NCBI RefSeq assembly: GCF_048541825.1
Contig: NZ_CP183332.1
Coordinates: forward strand, 3,348,001 to 3,412,000
Length of the DNA stretch: 64,000 nucleotides
Reading direction: 5' to 3'
From: Caulobacter sp048541825
GTDB lineage: Bacteria > Pseudomonadota > Alphaproteobacteria > Caulobacterales > Caulobacteraceae
Position numbers and translations under genes: made by a program. The notes under the pieces are model-generated. The model was not told the DNA's origin. It made no database searches and saw only the letters and a program-made list of their open reading frames with translations. Every line of letters begins with the position of its first letter. Position 1 is the first letter of the stretch. This document shows positions 8,585 through 16,919 of this stretch, piece by piece.

Positions 8585-9547
8585 TTAGACCGCCGGCGCG
8601 GCGGGAGCCGCGGCCGGGACGGTGGCGGGAGCGGCGGCCGGGATCGCGACAGCGGCCGGAGCGGCGGCGTCGGCGACGGGGGCGGCCGCCGGCGGAGCGG
8701 TCTTGGACTGCACCCAGGCGTCAAACTCAGCCTGGGTCACGACCTTGATCTCGATGGGCATGTTGGAGTGTTCAACCCCACACAGTTCCGAGCACTGGCC
8801 ATAATAGGTTCCGACCTTTTCGGCCTTGAACCAGGTTTCGTTCAGGCGGCCGGGGATGGCGTCGGTCTTCAGGCCAAAGGCCGGCAGGGCGAAGGCGTGG
8901 ATCACGTCGGCGGCTGTGACCTGCACACGGACCACCTGATTGACCGGGACGACCAGCGGCTTGTCGGCGGCCAGCAGGTAAGGAACCTTCTTGGCGACGG
9001 CTTCGGCCTGGGTCAGCGGCAGGGAGATTTCCTCGCTGATCTTCTGGTCGGGATATTCATAGCCCCAGTACCACTGATAGCCCGTGGCCTTCACCGTCAT
9101 GTACGGCTTGGGCATGTCGTTATAGGCGAACAGCAGCCGGAACGAGAAGATCGCGATCACCATCAGGATGATCACCGGAACGACCGTCCAGACGATCTCG
9201 ATGGTGGTGTTGTGGCTGAACTTGGCCGGGATCGGGTTGGCCTTCTTGTTGTAGCGGATCGCGATCCAGATGATCAGACCCAGCACAAACAAGGTGATGA
9301 CCGTGATGATCGGCATCAGGATCACGTCGTGGAACCAGATCGCCTCATGCTTCAGCGACGAAGCGGCGGGCTGAAGATCGATCGCCCCCGGGGTCGGCTG
9401 ACCCATCAAGTCCTGCGCAAGGGCCTGCCCCGCGAAAACCATCATGGCGGTGAGGGCGCCAGCGCCCGTCAGCATCCGCCGAATCCCCTGAAATTTCGCC
9501 TTCATATTCCTCACGGCCCGTTTCAGCGCCGATTTGACGTCGGTCAT
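8585..9547 (-). CDS. ctaC: cytochrome c oxidase subunit II
   Basis: Subunit II carries the CuA centre that receives electrons from cytochrome c. A signal peptide (ending near FAGQALAQ) is followed by two membrane helices, the aromatic patch GYQWYWGYEYP, and the CuA motif CSELCGVEHSNM. The C-terminus ends in about 37 residues made almost only of Ala, Pro and Val, longer than usual. The start is uncertain: ATG at 9547 (MTDVKSALKR, AAGG four bases upstream) is given here; ATG at 9505 (MKAKFQG, GAGG upstream) gives a more standard signal peptide. First gene of the cox operon. Confidence 0.95.
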   Translation of the reverse strand: MTDVKSALKRAVRNMKAKFQGIRRMLTGAGALTAMMVFAGQALAQDLMGQPTPGAIDLQPAASSLKHEAIWFHDVILMPIITVITLFVLGLIIWIAIRYNKKANPIPAKFSHNTTIEIVWTVVPVIILMVIAIFSFRLLFAYNDMPKPYMTVKATGYQWYWGYEYPDQKISEEISLPLTQAEAVAKKVPYLLAADKPLVVPVNQVVRVQVTAADVIHAFALPAFGLKTDAIPGRLNETWFKAEKVGTYYGQCSELCGVEHSNMPIEIKVVTQAEFDAWVQSKTAPPAAAPVADAAAPAAVAIPAAAPATVPAAAPAAPAV

Positions 9548-9806
9548 TTGACCTTGATCAACGTCACGTCGCGCCGACATGCACATTACAGTCAGGCTCG
9601 CGGTATCGCGCAATCGACTCCGGATAATGAGTCGCGGTCGCGCCCGCCCAACTGACCATTCTGTTGGCTGCATACGCGCATCGCCAGCGGTTGCCAAGCG
9701 CCTGAAACCCCCGGGAAACCCTCCTTGGCAACGGTTCGGGTATCCAGCTGCGAACAGCTTTCAATAACCTCCGCCAGAGCCCTCCGGATCATTACGTAAC
9801 ATTCAT

Positions 9807-9839
9807 TGACAGGTACCTTGCACCACTCAGTACCTTGCC
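9807..9839 (+). promoter_or_regulatory. promoter/operator region of the PadR operon
   Basis: The 325-base gap between ctaC and padR holds TTGACA (9807-9812) followed by a perfect 9-bp direct repeat GTACCTTGC at 9814-9822 and 9831-9839, 17 bases apart. GTACCTTGC-type repeats near the promoter are, as I recall, common in operons of this PadR type, so this is probably where PadR represses its own operon. No other clear element is seen in the gap; the ctaC promoter must also be there but I could not place it. Confidence 0.45.
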
Positions 9840-9872
9840 GTAGAAGAGTGCATCAACCGAGGCGAGGACCAA

Positions 9873-10199
9873 GTGCCGGAAGCCATTGAAATACAACTGA
9901 AGAAAGGCGTGCTGGCGCTCTGCGTGCTGGCCCTGCTGTCACGCACTGACAGCTACGCCTACGAGATCGCCAGCAAGCTCGCGAAGGACATCGATATGGG
10001 GGAGGGAACAATTTATCCGCTGATGCGCCGCATGCAGTCGGACGGCCTGGTGGAGACCTATCTGGTCGAATCCCAGAGCGGCCCGCCTCGCAAGTACTAC
10101 CGCCTGACGTCGGCTGGCCGCGCCAGCTTCACGCAGCAGAAGACCGAATGGGCCGCCTTCACCACGGCCGTCGAAGACATCCTGGGAGCCGCCGCATGA
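9873..10199 (+). CDS. PadR family transcriptional regulator
   Basis: 108 residues forming a winged helix-turn-helix. It starts with KKGVLALCVLALLSRTDSYAYEIASKL, continues with MGEGTIYPLMRRMQSDGLVETY and ends with SGPPRKYYRLTSAGRASF, the full PadR pattern, of the short form without a large C-terminal domain. The GTG start at 9873 is preceded by GAGGCGAGGACC. The stop overlaps the DUF1700 start (ATGA). PadR proteins of this arrangement repress their own operon, usually in response to envelope or antibiotic stress; the ligand here is unknown. Confidence 0.93.
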   Translation: MPEAIEIQLKKGVLALCVLALLSRTDSYAYEIASKLAKDIDMGEGTIYPLMRRMQSDGLVETYLVESQSGPPRKYYRLTSAGRASFTQQKTEWAAFTTAVEDILGAAA

Positions 10200-10774
10200 C
10201 CCGCCCCCTCACCCAAAGTGAGTTCATGTCCCGGCTGCGCCGGGGTCTGGCCGGTCTGCCCGCCACCACGATCGCCGACATCGTCGCCGATCATGAGGCG
10301 CACTTCGCCGACGCCATGGCCGAAGGCCGCAGCGAGGCCGAAGCCGCCGCCGCCCTGGGCGATCCCGACCGTCTGGCCCGCGAACTGCGCGCCGATGCGG
10401 GCCTCAGGCGCTGGGAAGAGGCCAAGAACCCCGCCGCAGCCGGCGCGGCAATCATCGCCCTGATCGGCCTGGGGGCGATCGACATCATGTTCCTGCTGCC
10501 CATGCTGATGGGCGTGCTGGCGGCGCTGTTCGGTTTCCTGGTCGCCGTGGTCGCCCTGTTCGTCTCGGGCGGCTTCGTCTTCGCCATGGGACCATTGGCC
10601 GCGCCTCCCGGCGGGCCGCTGACGGCCTTGCTGGCCGGTGTGGGCCTGATGGCCGGCGCCACCTTCCTGGGCGCCCTGCTCACCATCGTCACGGTGGGCC
10701 TCTTCAACGCGGTCGTCTGGTACGGCCGCCTGCACTTCCGGCTGCTCAAGCCGGCCATCGAAAACCAAGGCTGA
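10196..10774 (+). CDS. DUF1700 (HAAS-type) membrane protein
   Basis: 192 residues. The N-terminal 75 residues are soluble and helical: MTRPLTQSEFMSRLRRGLAG then DIVADHEAHFADAMAEGRSEAEAAAALGDPDRLARELRAD, the HAAS/DUF1700 pattern that accompanies PadR regulators. Four hydrophobic helices follow (about residues 82-175). The start overlaps padR by four bases. In related systems the pair acts as a membrane sensor with PadR and a DUF4097/DUF2807 protein; that role is inference here. Confidence 0.88.
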   Translation: MTRPLTQSEFMSRLRRGLAGLPATTIADIVADHEAHFADAMAEGRSEAEAAAALGDPDRLARELRADAGLRRWEEAKNPAAAGAAIIALIGLGAIDIMFLLPMLMGVLAALFGFLVAVVALFVSGGFVFAMGPLAAPPGGPLTALLAGVGLMAGATFLGALLTIVTVGLFNAVVWYGRLHFRLLKPAIENQG

Positions 10775-10784
10775 GGGGCCCGTC

Positions 10785-11582
10785 ATGATCCGTAATGCGC
10801 TCATCATCGGCGGAGCCAGCTTCGTGCTGATGCTCGGCAGCTTCGCCGGCGTCGCCGCCCTGGCCGGTCCGGTCATTCTGAAGGACGGCTGGACCATTCC
10901 CTTCGACCATGTCGGCGACGGCGAGTTCCGGAGCCGTCATGTCGATATCAGCGGCGCGAAGGCCTCGCCGATCGTCTCGCGGCAGCTGGCCTGGACCAGC
11001 GAGACGCTGACGATCGACCTGCCCATCGACGTGACCTATGTGCAGGGTCCGGTCGCCGGGGTCGAGATCCGGGGCCCCAGGGCCGTCGTCGACCGCCTGC
11101 GTGTCGAGGAGGGCCGCATCAGTCTGACCGACGGCGACGGCGATCACTACGACCTCAATGCCGACAGCCTGACCATCGACCGCAACGGCGTCCGCTTTCA
11201 CAGCAACGCCGATCAGACGCGGATCGTCGTCACCGCGCCCAACGTCAACAGCTTCAAGCTGGAAGGCTCGGGCGATCTGGCGATCCAGGGCTACAATCAA
11301 CCGGCCCTGACCCTGGCGCTGAATGGCAGCGGCGACATCAACGCCTCCGGCCAGACCACGGGCCTGATCGTGGCCACGGCGGGATCGGGCGACGCCGAGC
11401 TCGACGAACTGCAGACGCTGAACGCCGATATCGCCCTCTCAGGCAGCGGCGACGCCGATATCTCGACCAGCAACACGGTCAAGATCGCCATCTCGGGCAG
11501 CGGCGACGTCAGCCTGCGCCGCCAACCCGTCAGCGAAACCAGCACGATCAGCGGTTCGGGTTCGGTGCATCACAACTACTAA
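10785..11582 (+). CDS. DUF2807 / GIN-domain exported protein
   Basis: 265 residues. An N-terminal hydrophobic segment (about residues 4-28) acts as signal or anchor. The C-terminal half is built of repeated strands with recurring SGSGDADI / GSGDIN / SGSGDVS motifs, the right-handed beta-helix signature of head-GIN (DUF2807) domains. It follows DUF1700 by ten bases as third gene of the PadR operon. The product is probably periplasmic or surface exposed. Function is unknown; such proteins are thought to act as ligand-binding or adhesin-like partners of the PadR/DUF1700 pair. Confidence 0.85.
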   Translation: MIRNALIIGGASFVLMLGSFAGVAALAGPVILKDGWTIPFDHVGDGEFRSRHVDISGAKASPIVSRQLAWTSETLTIDLPIDVTYVQGPVAGVEIRGPRAVVDRLRVEEGRISLTDGDGDHYDLNADSLTIDRNGVRFHSNADQTRIVVTAPNVNSFKLEGSGDLAIQGYNQPALTLALNGSGDINASGQTTGLIVATAGSGDAELDELQTLNADIALSGSGDADISTSNTVKIAISGSGDVSLRRQPVSETSTISGSGSVHHNY

Positions 11583-11633
11583 CGACAAGGGGGCGGGGTG
11601 ACGGACGCGCTTCGAACGCTTACCTGTAGGCGC

Positions 11634-13064
11634 ATGAACGCTCCGATCTCCGCCCCCTCCCTGCTTGACGCCGCTGGCGTTGATCCCGACCGCGCCCGTC
11701 AGATCCTGGGCGAGGCCCTGGCCGGCGCCGATGACGGCGAGCTCTTTATCGAGCGCTCCGAGAGCGAGGCCTTCGTCTTCGACGATGGCCGCCTCAAGAG
11801 CGCCTCCTATGATTCGGGCGAGGGTTTCGGCCTTCGCGTCGTGGCCGGCGAGACCGCTGGCTACGCCCATGCCGCCGAGATTTCCGAGGCCGCCCTCGGC
11901 CGGGCCGCCGCCTCGGCCAGCCTCGCCAAGCGCGGCTATGCCGGCGTCAGCGCCGAGGGCCCCCGTTCGACCAACGAGCGGCTGTACGGTGAAGACGATC
12001 CTCTCGCCTCGCCCGCCTTTTCCGACAAGATTTCGTTGCTGCAGGAAATCGACGCCTTCGCCCGGGCCCGCGATCCGCGCGTCGTCCAGGTGATGGCCTC
12101 GATGGCCGGCGAGCGCCGGGTGATCGAGATCCTGCGCGCCGACGGCAAGCTGGTGCGCGACGTCCGCCCGCTGGTCCGCGTCAATGTGCAGGTCACCGTC
12201 GAGAAGGACGGCAAGCGCGAGAGCGGCTCGTCCGGGGCCGGCGGCCGCGCCGGCTTTTCGGCCTGGATCAGCCCCGACCGGTGGCAGCATCAGGTCGACG
12301 AGGCCCTGCGCCAGGCCCTTGTCAATCTGGACGCCATCCCGTGCCCCGCCGGCGAGATGGACGTGGTACTGGGCAGCGGCTGGAACGGCATCCTGCTGCA
12401 CGAAGCCGTCGGCCACGGCCTGGAAGGCGACTTCAACCGCAAGGGTATTTCAGCCTTCTCAGGCCGCATCGGCGAGCGGGTGGCGGCCAAGGGCGTGACC
12501 GTGTTCGACGACGGCTCGCTGCCGGGCCGTCGCGGCTCGCTGACCATCGACGACGAGGGCACCCCAACCGAGCGCACCATCCTGATCGAGGACGGCATTC
12601 TGGTCGGCTACATGCACGACCGCATGAGCGCCCGGCTGATGGGCCTGCAGGCTACCGGCAACGGTCGCCGCCAGTCCTATGCCCACATGCCGATGCCGCG
12701 CATGACCAATACCGGCATGCTGGCCGGCAAGGACGATCCGGCCGAGATGATCGCCTCGATGAAGCGCGGCCTCTACTGCGCCAATTTCGGCGGCGGCCAA
12801 GTCGACATCACCAACGGCAAGTTCGTCTTCCAGTGCACCGAGGCCTATCTGGTCGAGGACGGCAAGATCACCGCCCCGGTCAAGGGCGCCACCCTGATCG
12901 GCGACGGCCCCAGCGCCCTCACCCGCGTGACCATGATCGGCAACGACTTCGACTTCGATCCCGGCATCGGCGTCTGCGGCAAGTCCGGCCAGGGCGTGCC
13001 GGTCGGCGTCGGCCAGCCGTCGCTGAAGATCACCGGCCTGACGGTGGGCGGCACAGCGGTTTAG
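11634..13064 (+). CDS. tldD: metalloprotease TldD
   Basis: 476 residues. TldD forms a heterodimeric metalloprotease with TldE (PmbA) that degrades unfolded peptides and matures microcin-type substrates; no tldE is in this window. The zinc motif HEAVGH is present in LLHEAVGHGLEGDFNRKG, and GKSGQGVPVGVGQP near the C-terminus is typical. I use the ATG at 11634 because its N-terminus matches the family length; a GTG at 11598 with AAGGGGG upstream would add twelve residues and has the better ribosome-binding site. It follows the DUF2807 gene but is probably a separate unit. Confidence 0.95.
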   Translation: MNAPISAPSLLDAAGVDPDRARQILGEALAGADDGELFIERSESEAFVFDDGRLKSASYDSGEGFGLRVVAGETAGYAHAAEISEAALGRAAASASLAKRGYAGVSAEGPRSTNERLYGEDDPLASPAFSDKISLLQEIDAFARARDPRVVQVMASMAGERRVIEILRADGKLVRDVRPLVRVNVQVTVEKDGKRESGSSGAGGRAGFSAWISPDRWQHQVDEALRQALVNLDAIPCPAGEMDVVLGSGWNGILLHEAVGHGLEGDFNRKGISAFSGRIGERVAAKGVTVFDDGSLPGRRGSLTIDDEGTPTERTILIEDGILVGYMHDRMSARLMGLQATGNGRRQSYAHMPMPRMTNTGMLAGKDDPAEMIASMKRGLYCANFGGGQVDITNGKFVFQCTEAYLVEDGKITAPVKGATLIGDGPSALTRVTMIGNDFDFDPGIGVCGKSGQGVPVGVGQPSLKITGLTVGGTAV

Positions 13065-13078
13065 GGAACAGATCCAGA

Positions 13079-13225
13079 CCCTTGTCATCCCGGAAGCCTC
13101 GCAGAGGCTGTCCGGGACCCCGGGGCGGCCGCAGCGCATTGGCCCCTGGGTCCCGGCTGTCCGCTTCGCGGCGTTTACCCTTGGGCGCGCACTTCGCGCG
13201 ACCCGAGCGGCCGGGATGACAAGGG
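13079..13225. repeat. 147-bp intergenic inverted-repeat element (GTCATCCCGG type)
   Basis: Fifteen-base perfect terminal inverted repeats CCCTTGTCATCCCGG (13079-13093) and CCGGGATGACAAGGG (13211-13225) flank further nested palindromes, such as GGGACCCCGGGG against CCCCTGGGTCCC. It lies between the convergent tldD and POT genes. A shorter relative sharing GTCATCCCGG/CCGGGATGAC is at 28890-28923. It carries no ORF of its own and is probably a non-autonomous palindromic repeat. Confidence 0.75.
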
Positions 13226-13261
13226 TTTTGGCATGGCGTGACCGCTCACGCAGAGCCCATG

Positions 13262-13292
13262 AAAAAAGGCCCCGGATCGCTCCGGGGCCTTT
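13262..13292 (-). terminator. rho-independent terminator of the POT gene
   Basis: A perfect 12-bp stem (13265-13276 with 13281-13292) with a TCGC loop. On the minus strand it runs into TTTTTT. It is placed 18 bases after the POT transporter stop. On the plus strand it is followed by TTTCGTCTTT and may also stop tldD transcripts. Confidence 0.88.
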
Positions 13293-13309
13293 CGTCTTTG
13301 GTCCGACCG

Positions 13310-15208
13310 TTAGTGGACCGTCTTGACGCTATCCACGGGCGCGGCGTCGGTGTCGTCCGAGCCGTGCGACCACTTCTTGAGCCAGGGCGACAGCACCAGG
13401 AACAGCACCCCGATGCCGATGGCGATCAGGCCGATGACGTTGAACACCTCCAGCGAGGTGGCCAGGGCGGCGGCGGGGTCCAGAACCTGACCGCCGACGG
13501 TTTCGGTGGTGGTCAGTCCGGCGATCATGCCGCCGATATATTGGGCGATGGCCACGGCCAGGAACCAGACGGCCATCATGAACGACACCACGGTGGGCGG
13601 CGACAGCTTGGTCATCTGCGACAGGCCGACCGGCGACATGCAAAGCTCGCCGGTGGTGTGCAGCATGTACATCACCACCAGGAAGACCAGCGGCAGGCGG
13701 AAGGCCCCGTCGGCGAAGGTGGAACCGACCTGCAGCACCAGGAAGCCCGCCCCGACCTGGATCAGGGCCAGGCCGAACTTGACCACGGGGTTCAGATCCC
13801 GGCCGCGCTTGCCCAGCCACGTCCACAGGAAGGCGAAGACCGGGGCGAAGATCAGGATCCAGCCGGCGTTCAGGGCCTGGGTCTGGGGGGCGTTGAAGCT
13901 GGTGTTGATCCAGAAGGTCGAGGCCTTGTCGATGCCGGCCGCGACCAGTTGCTCGGAGGTGGCCAGGGTGACCGCGCCACCGAACCACTGGACAGGGGCC
14001 TGGACCAGGTCGAGCTGGACATTGGTGGCCGCGAACAGGCTGAGCGACGAGCCGGCCTGTTCAAACAGGGTCCAGAACACCACCGCGCCGAAGATCAGGA
14101 ACACGGCCAGGGCCAGACGTTCACGCTCTTGCTTGCCGCACTTGGCGAACATGAACCACAGGATGTAGCCCAGCGAGGCGACGATGCCGGCGATCAGGGC
14201 CGCGCCGACCACGGGGTTGCGCTGCACCAGGAAGAACACGCCGGCCACGCCGACCAGCGACAGGGCGTAGATCATCATCTCGCGATCGATGGGGCCGACC
14301 ACCTTGGCCTTCAGGACCTTGGGTTCCGGCGGCTCGCCCTTGCCCATCAGCAGCGGCTTGCCCAGCACGAAGACGATGAAGCCGGCCAGCATGCCGATGC
14401 CGGCCAGGCCAAAGCCCGCCCACCAGCCGACCGTGACGCCCAGCAGGCCACACAGGATCGAGGCCCAGAACGAGCCGAGATTGATGCCGTAGTAGTAGAG
14501 GGTGAAGCCCGGATCGCGGCGCGGATCGCCCTGCGGATACAGCTGGCCGACGATGGTCGAGATGTTGGGCTTGAGGAAGCCAACGCCGACGATGATCAGC
14601 GACAGGGCCAGCCAGAAGATGTTCAGGTACAGCGGATCGCGATCCTTCACGTCCAGCTTGTAGTCGGCCTTTGGCAGGACGGCCGGTAGGGGCGCGTCGG
14701 CGGGCAGGCCCTTGACCTCGAAATCGCCGGCCTTGGTGGCGGCGACATCGTAGGGCTTGCCGGCGACGACTAGCTTGGCGACCAGTTCCTGTCCCCGGCC
14801 CTGCGCCTGGAACTCGTAGGTCGCGCCCTGATAGGTCAAGGTCTGAACAGCGGGCTTGCCCTCGATGGCCATGGTCAGATGGCCGGCGACCAGCAGAATC
14901 GCGCCGAACGCGACCGCCTTGCGGGTGCCCAGATACTTGTCGGCCAGGAAGCCGCCGATCAGCGGCAGCAAGTAGACCAGCGAAGTGTAGGAGCCGTAGT
15001 GGGCCGAGGCGGCCTTGGGTTCAAAGAGGAAATGCTGGGTTAGATAGAAGATCAGGATGGCCCGCATGCCGTAGTAGGAGAAACGCTCCCACATCTCGGC
15101 GAAGAACAGGATGAGCAGCCCCTTTGGGTGCTGCCGGAGAAGCTGGATGAGCACGGGAATGCCGGTCACAAGAGTGACCAGGATGCCCAGGGCGATAACG
15201 ATGTTCAT
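13310..15208 (-). CDS. POT/PTR family proton-coupled oligopeptide transporter
   Basis: 632 residues with about fourteen membrane helices. The motif EMWERFSYYGMRAILIFYL in helix 1 is the ExxERFxYYG signature of proton-dependent oligopeptide transporters. FLKPNISTIVGQLY and the FTLYYYGINLGSF segment are also typical, as is the late SFMMAVWFLAVAIAQYIGG. A soluble loop of about 90 residues (around 115-195) between helices is longer than in E. coli DtpA. It imports di- and tripeptides with protons. It is a single-gene unit with its own terminator. Substrate range is unknown. Confidence 0.93.
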   Translation of the reverse strand: MNIVIALGILVTLVTGIPVLIQLLRQHPKGLLILFFAEMWERFSYYGMRAILIFYLTQHFLFEPKAASAHYGSYTSLVYLLPLIGGFLADKYLGTRKAVAFGAILLVAGHLTMAIEGKPAVQTLTYQGATYEFQAQGRGQELVAKLVVAGKPYDVAATKAGDFEVKGLPADAPLPAVLPKADYKLDVKDRDPLYLNIFWLALSLIIVGVGFLKPNISTIVGQLYPQGDPRRDPGFTLYYYGINLGSFWASILCGLLGVTVGWWAGFGLAGIGMLAGFIVFVLGKPLLMGKGEPPEPKVLKAKVVGPIDREMMIYALSLVGVAGVFFLVQRNPVVGAALIAGIVASLGYILWFMFAKCGKQERERLALAVFLIFGAVVFWTLFEQAGSSLSLFAATNVQLDLVQAPVQWFGGAVTLATSEQLVAAGIDKASTFWINTSFNAPQTQALNAGWILIFAPVFAFLWTWLGKRGRDLNPVVKFGLALIQVGAGFLVLQVGSTFADGAFRLPLVFLVVMYMLHTTGELCMSPVGLSQMTKLSPPTVVSFMMAVWFLAVAIAQYIGGMIAGLTTTETVGGQVLDPAAALATSLEVFNVIGLIAIGIGVLFLVLSPWLKKWSHGSDDTDAAPVDSVKTVH

Positions 15209-15394
15209 ACACTAACCTTGACGTGATGAGGGGTCGGGGCGGCCGTTACGGTCGTTTCACCCTCGCCTCCCCCAGTTCGCGGGGAGAAGATCACGCGACA
15301 ATGCGTTTAACAAGCAATGGCTTGCCAGCCGGTAGCCGAGTTCGCGTCTCGGGCGTTAAGCAAGCGCGCCCATTCCACGTGCGGGAGAAAACCG

Positions 15395-15901
15395 ATGAAG
15401 ACCCCTGACGAAAGCCATCCGATCACGATCGAGCACGAACAGGCGCGGGTACGCGTGCTGTTCGAGGGCCACGAGATCGCCGACAGCAGCGACGTGGTCC
15501 TGCTGCGCGAGGCTGGCTATCCGCCGGTGCGCTATTTTCCGCGCGATGACGTGCGGATGGCGTTCCTGCGCCGCACCGACAAGGTCACGCACTGCCCCTA
15601 CAAGGGCGACGCCGCCTATTTCACGATCTATCGCGACGGCAAGGTGATCGACAATGCGGTGTGGTCCTACGAGGATCCCTATCCCGCCGTCGGCGAGATC
15701 GGCGGCCGATTGGCCTTCTATCCCCAGCACGTCGAGTTCGAGACCGGCGCCCAGACCGCCGCCGAGACCGGGTCTCTCGATATCGCCGATGTGGTCCGCC
15801 ACACCGACAGCGGTTCGGGCGCCAGCCAGGCCGAGCGCTGGCCGCCGACCGTCGATGTGCCGGACGGCGAGCCCGCGAAGCCCTCGCCACCCTTAGGGTA
15901 G
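15395..15901 (+). CDS. DUF427 domain protein
   Basis: 168 residues. The segments ADSSDVVLLREAGYPPVRYF, PRDDV, HCPYKGDAAYFTI and AVWSYEDPYPAV are the DUF427 core, a small beta-rich cytoplasmic domain of unknown activity. The start ATG at 15395 has GGGAG upstream; a longer frame begins at 15317 but has no family similarity. The last 40 residues are low-complexity and hydrophilic. It is divergent from the POT gene, 186 bases apart. Role unknown. Confidence 0.85.
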   Translation: MKTPDESHPITIEHEQARVRVLFEGHEIADSSDVVLLREAGYPPVRYFPRDDVRMAFLRRTDKVTHCPYKGDAAYFTIYRDGKVIDNAVWSYEDPYPAVGEIGGRLAFYPQHVEFETGAQTAAETGSLDIADVVRHTDSGSGASQAERWPPTVDVPDGEPAKPSPPLG

Positions 15902-15922
15902 AATTGGATAAAATCGTGGCAG

Positions 15923-15937
15923 TTAAGGTTAAATTAA
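15923..15937 (+). promoter_or_regulatory. candidate CtrA box (TTAA-N7-TTAA)
   Basis: TTAAGGTTAAATTAA fits the CtrA consensus TTAA-N7-TTAA exactly and is followed by CC, as in TTAACC. It also lies within the near-perfect palindrome AAGGTTAA-A-TTAACCTT (15925-15941). It is 22 bases after the DUF427 stop and 184 bases before the small membrane protein gene at 16121. CtrA, the master cell-cycle regulator of Caulobacterales, is the expected ligand if this organism is of that group. Confidence 0.55.
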
Positions 15938-16120
15938 CCTTTTTCTCGCCAGGAACCTACTCAAAAGCGGTAAAACATTCCAAGACGACCTCTGGCCTGG
16001 GGCGCTTTGACGCGTTACGCCTGTCCTCGAACAGCAGTAAGGCTTGGTCAAGCGCCCAGAGCGTTGCACGGCGCTACGTGATCGCATTGTGCCTCCAAAA
16101 GAGAGGCGATGGAGGAAACC

Positions 16121-16270
16121 GTGGCCTATATCGGCTTTGAACAGGCGCCGTCCGTCAGCGCCGCGCGCAAGATCGCCGCGCCGCGCCTTGCCTGGGGCCG
16201 CATCGCGATGGTCGGCTTCAGCCTGGCGTTCTGGGTCGGCGTAGCGTTCGCGGTCCGCGCGATCTTCTAG
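16121..16270 (+). CDS. small single-helix membrane protein
   Basis: 49 residues: a basic N-terminal half (FEQAPSVSAARKIAAPRLAW) followed by one membrane helix (about residues 28-46) and a stop just after VRAIF. The GTG at 16121 has GGAGG five bases upstream; an ATG at 16109 is also in frame. It sits 184 bases downstream of a perfect CtrA box and three bases before the end of the convergent recR. I do not recognise the family. The good ribosome-binding site, codon use and helix make it credible. Confidence 0.65.
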   Translation: MAYIGFEQAPSVSAARKIAAPRLAWGRIAMVGFSLAFWVGVAFAVRAIF

Positions 16271-16273
16271 GCT

Positions 16274-16879
16274 TCAGGCGGGTCGCCGGGCTCTCAGGGC
16301 CTGGGCGATCGTGCCGTCATCCAGCCAGTCCAGGTCACCGCCCACCGGAACACCGCGCGCCAGCATCGTCACCGAGACATTCGAGGCCGCCGCCAGCCGA
16401 TCGGCCAGATAATGCGCCGTGGTCTGGCCATCCACCGTGGCCGGCAGGGCCAGGATCACCTCGGCCACGTCGCCGCCCGCCACCCGCGCCAGAAGCTCGC
16501 CGATTCGCAGGGCCTCGGGTCCGATCCCGTCCAGAGCCGACAGCAGGCCGCCCAGCACGTGATAGCGGCCCTTGAACTGACCGCCGCGCTCCATGGCCCA
16601 CAGCGAGCCCACCTCCTCGACCACGCAGATCATCCGGCCGTCGCGCCCGTCGTCGGCGCACACGGCGCAGGGCTGCGTGGTGTCCAGCGACCCGCAGACC
16701 GAGCAGGTCCGCACCTTGGCCTGGGCGTCGACCATGGCCGCCGTCAGGGGGGCCAGCAGGGTGTCGCGCTTCTTGAGAAGCGCCAGCGCCGCCCGCCGGC
16801 CCGAGCGCGGTCCCAGCCCCGGCAGCTTGGACAGCAGGGCGATCAGGCGCTCGATCTCGGGTCCGGCGGAAGCGGCCAT
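16274..16879 (-). CDS. recR: recombination mediator protein RecR
   Basis: 201 residues, full length. RecR works with RecO (and RecF, also in this window) to load RecA on gapped DNA. The helix-hairpin-helix KLPGLGPRSGRRAALALL, the four-Cys zinc finger CSVCGSLDTTQPCAVC and the Toprim core ICVVEEVGSLWAMER are in order. The C-terminal Walker-like segment LALPATVDGQTTAHYL is present. It lies 40 bases after the YbaB gene in the conserved dnaX-ybaB-recR order. Confidence 0.97.
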   Translation of the reverse strand: MAASAGPEIERLIALLSKLPGLGPRSGRRAALALLKKRDTLLAPLTAAMVDAQAKVRTCSVCGSLDTTQPCAVCADDGRDGRMICVVEEVGSLWAMERGGQFKGRYHVLGGLLSALDGIGPEALRIGELLARVAGGDVAEVILALPATVDGQTTAHYLADRLAAASNVSVTMLARGVPVGGDLDWLDDGTIAQALRARRPA

Positions 16880-16919
16880 TCTTTTCCTTGAAAATCCCCG
16901 TCCAACGGAGGGGGTGGTC

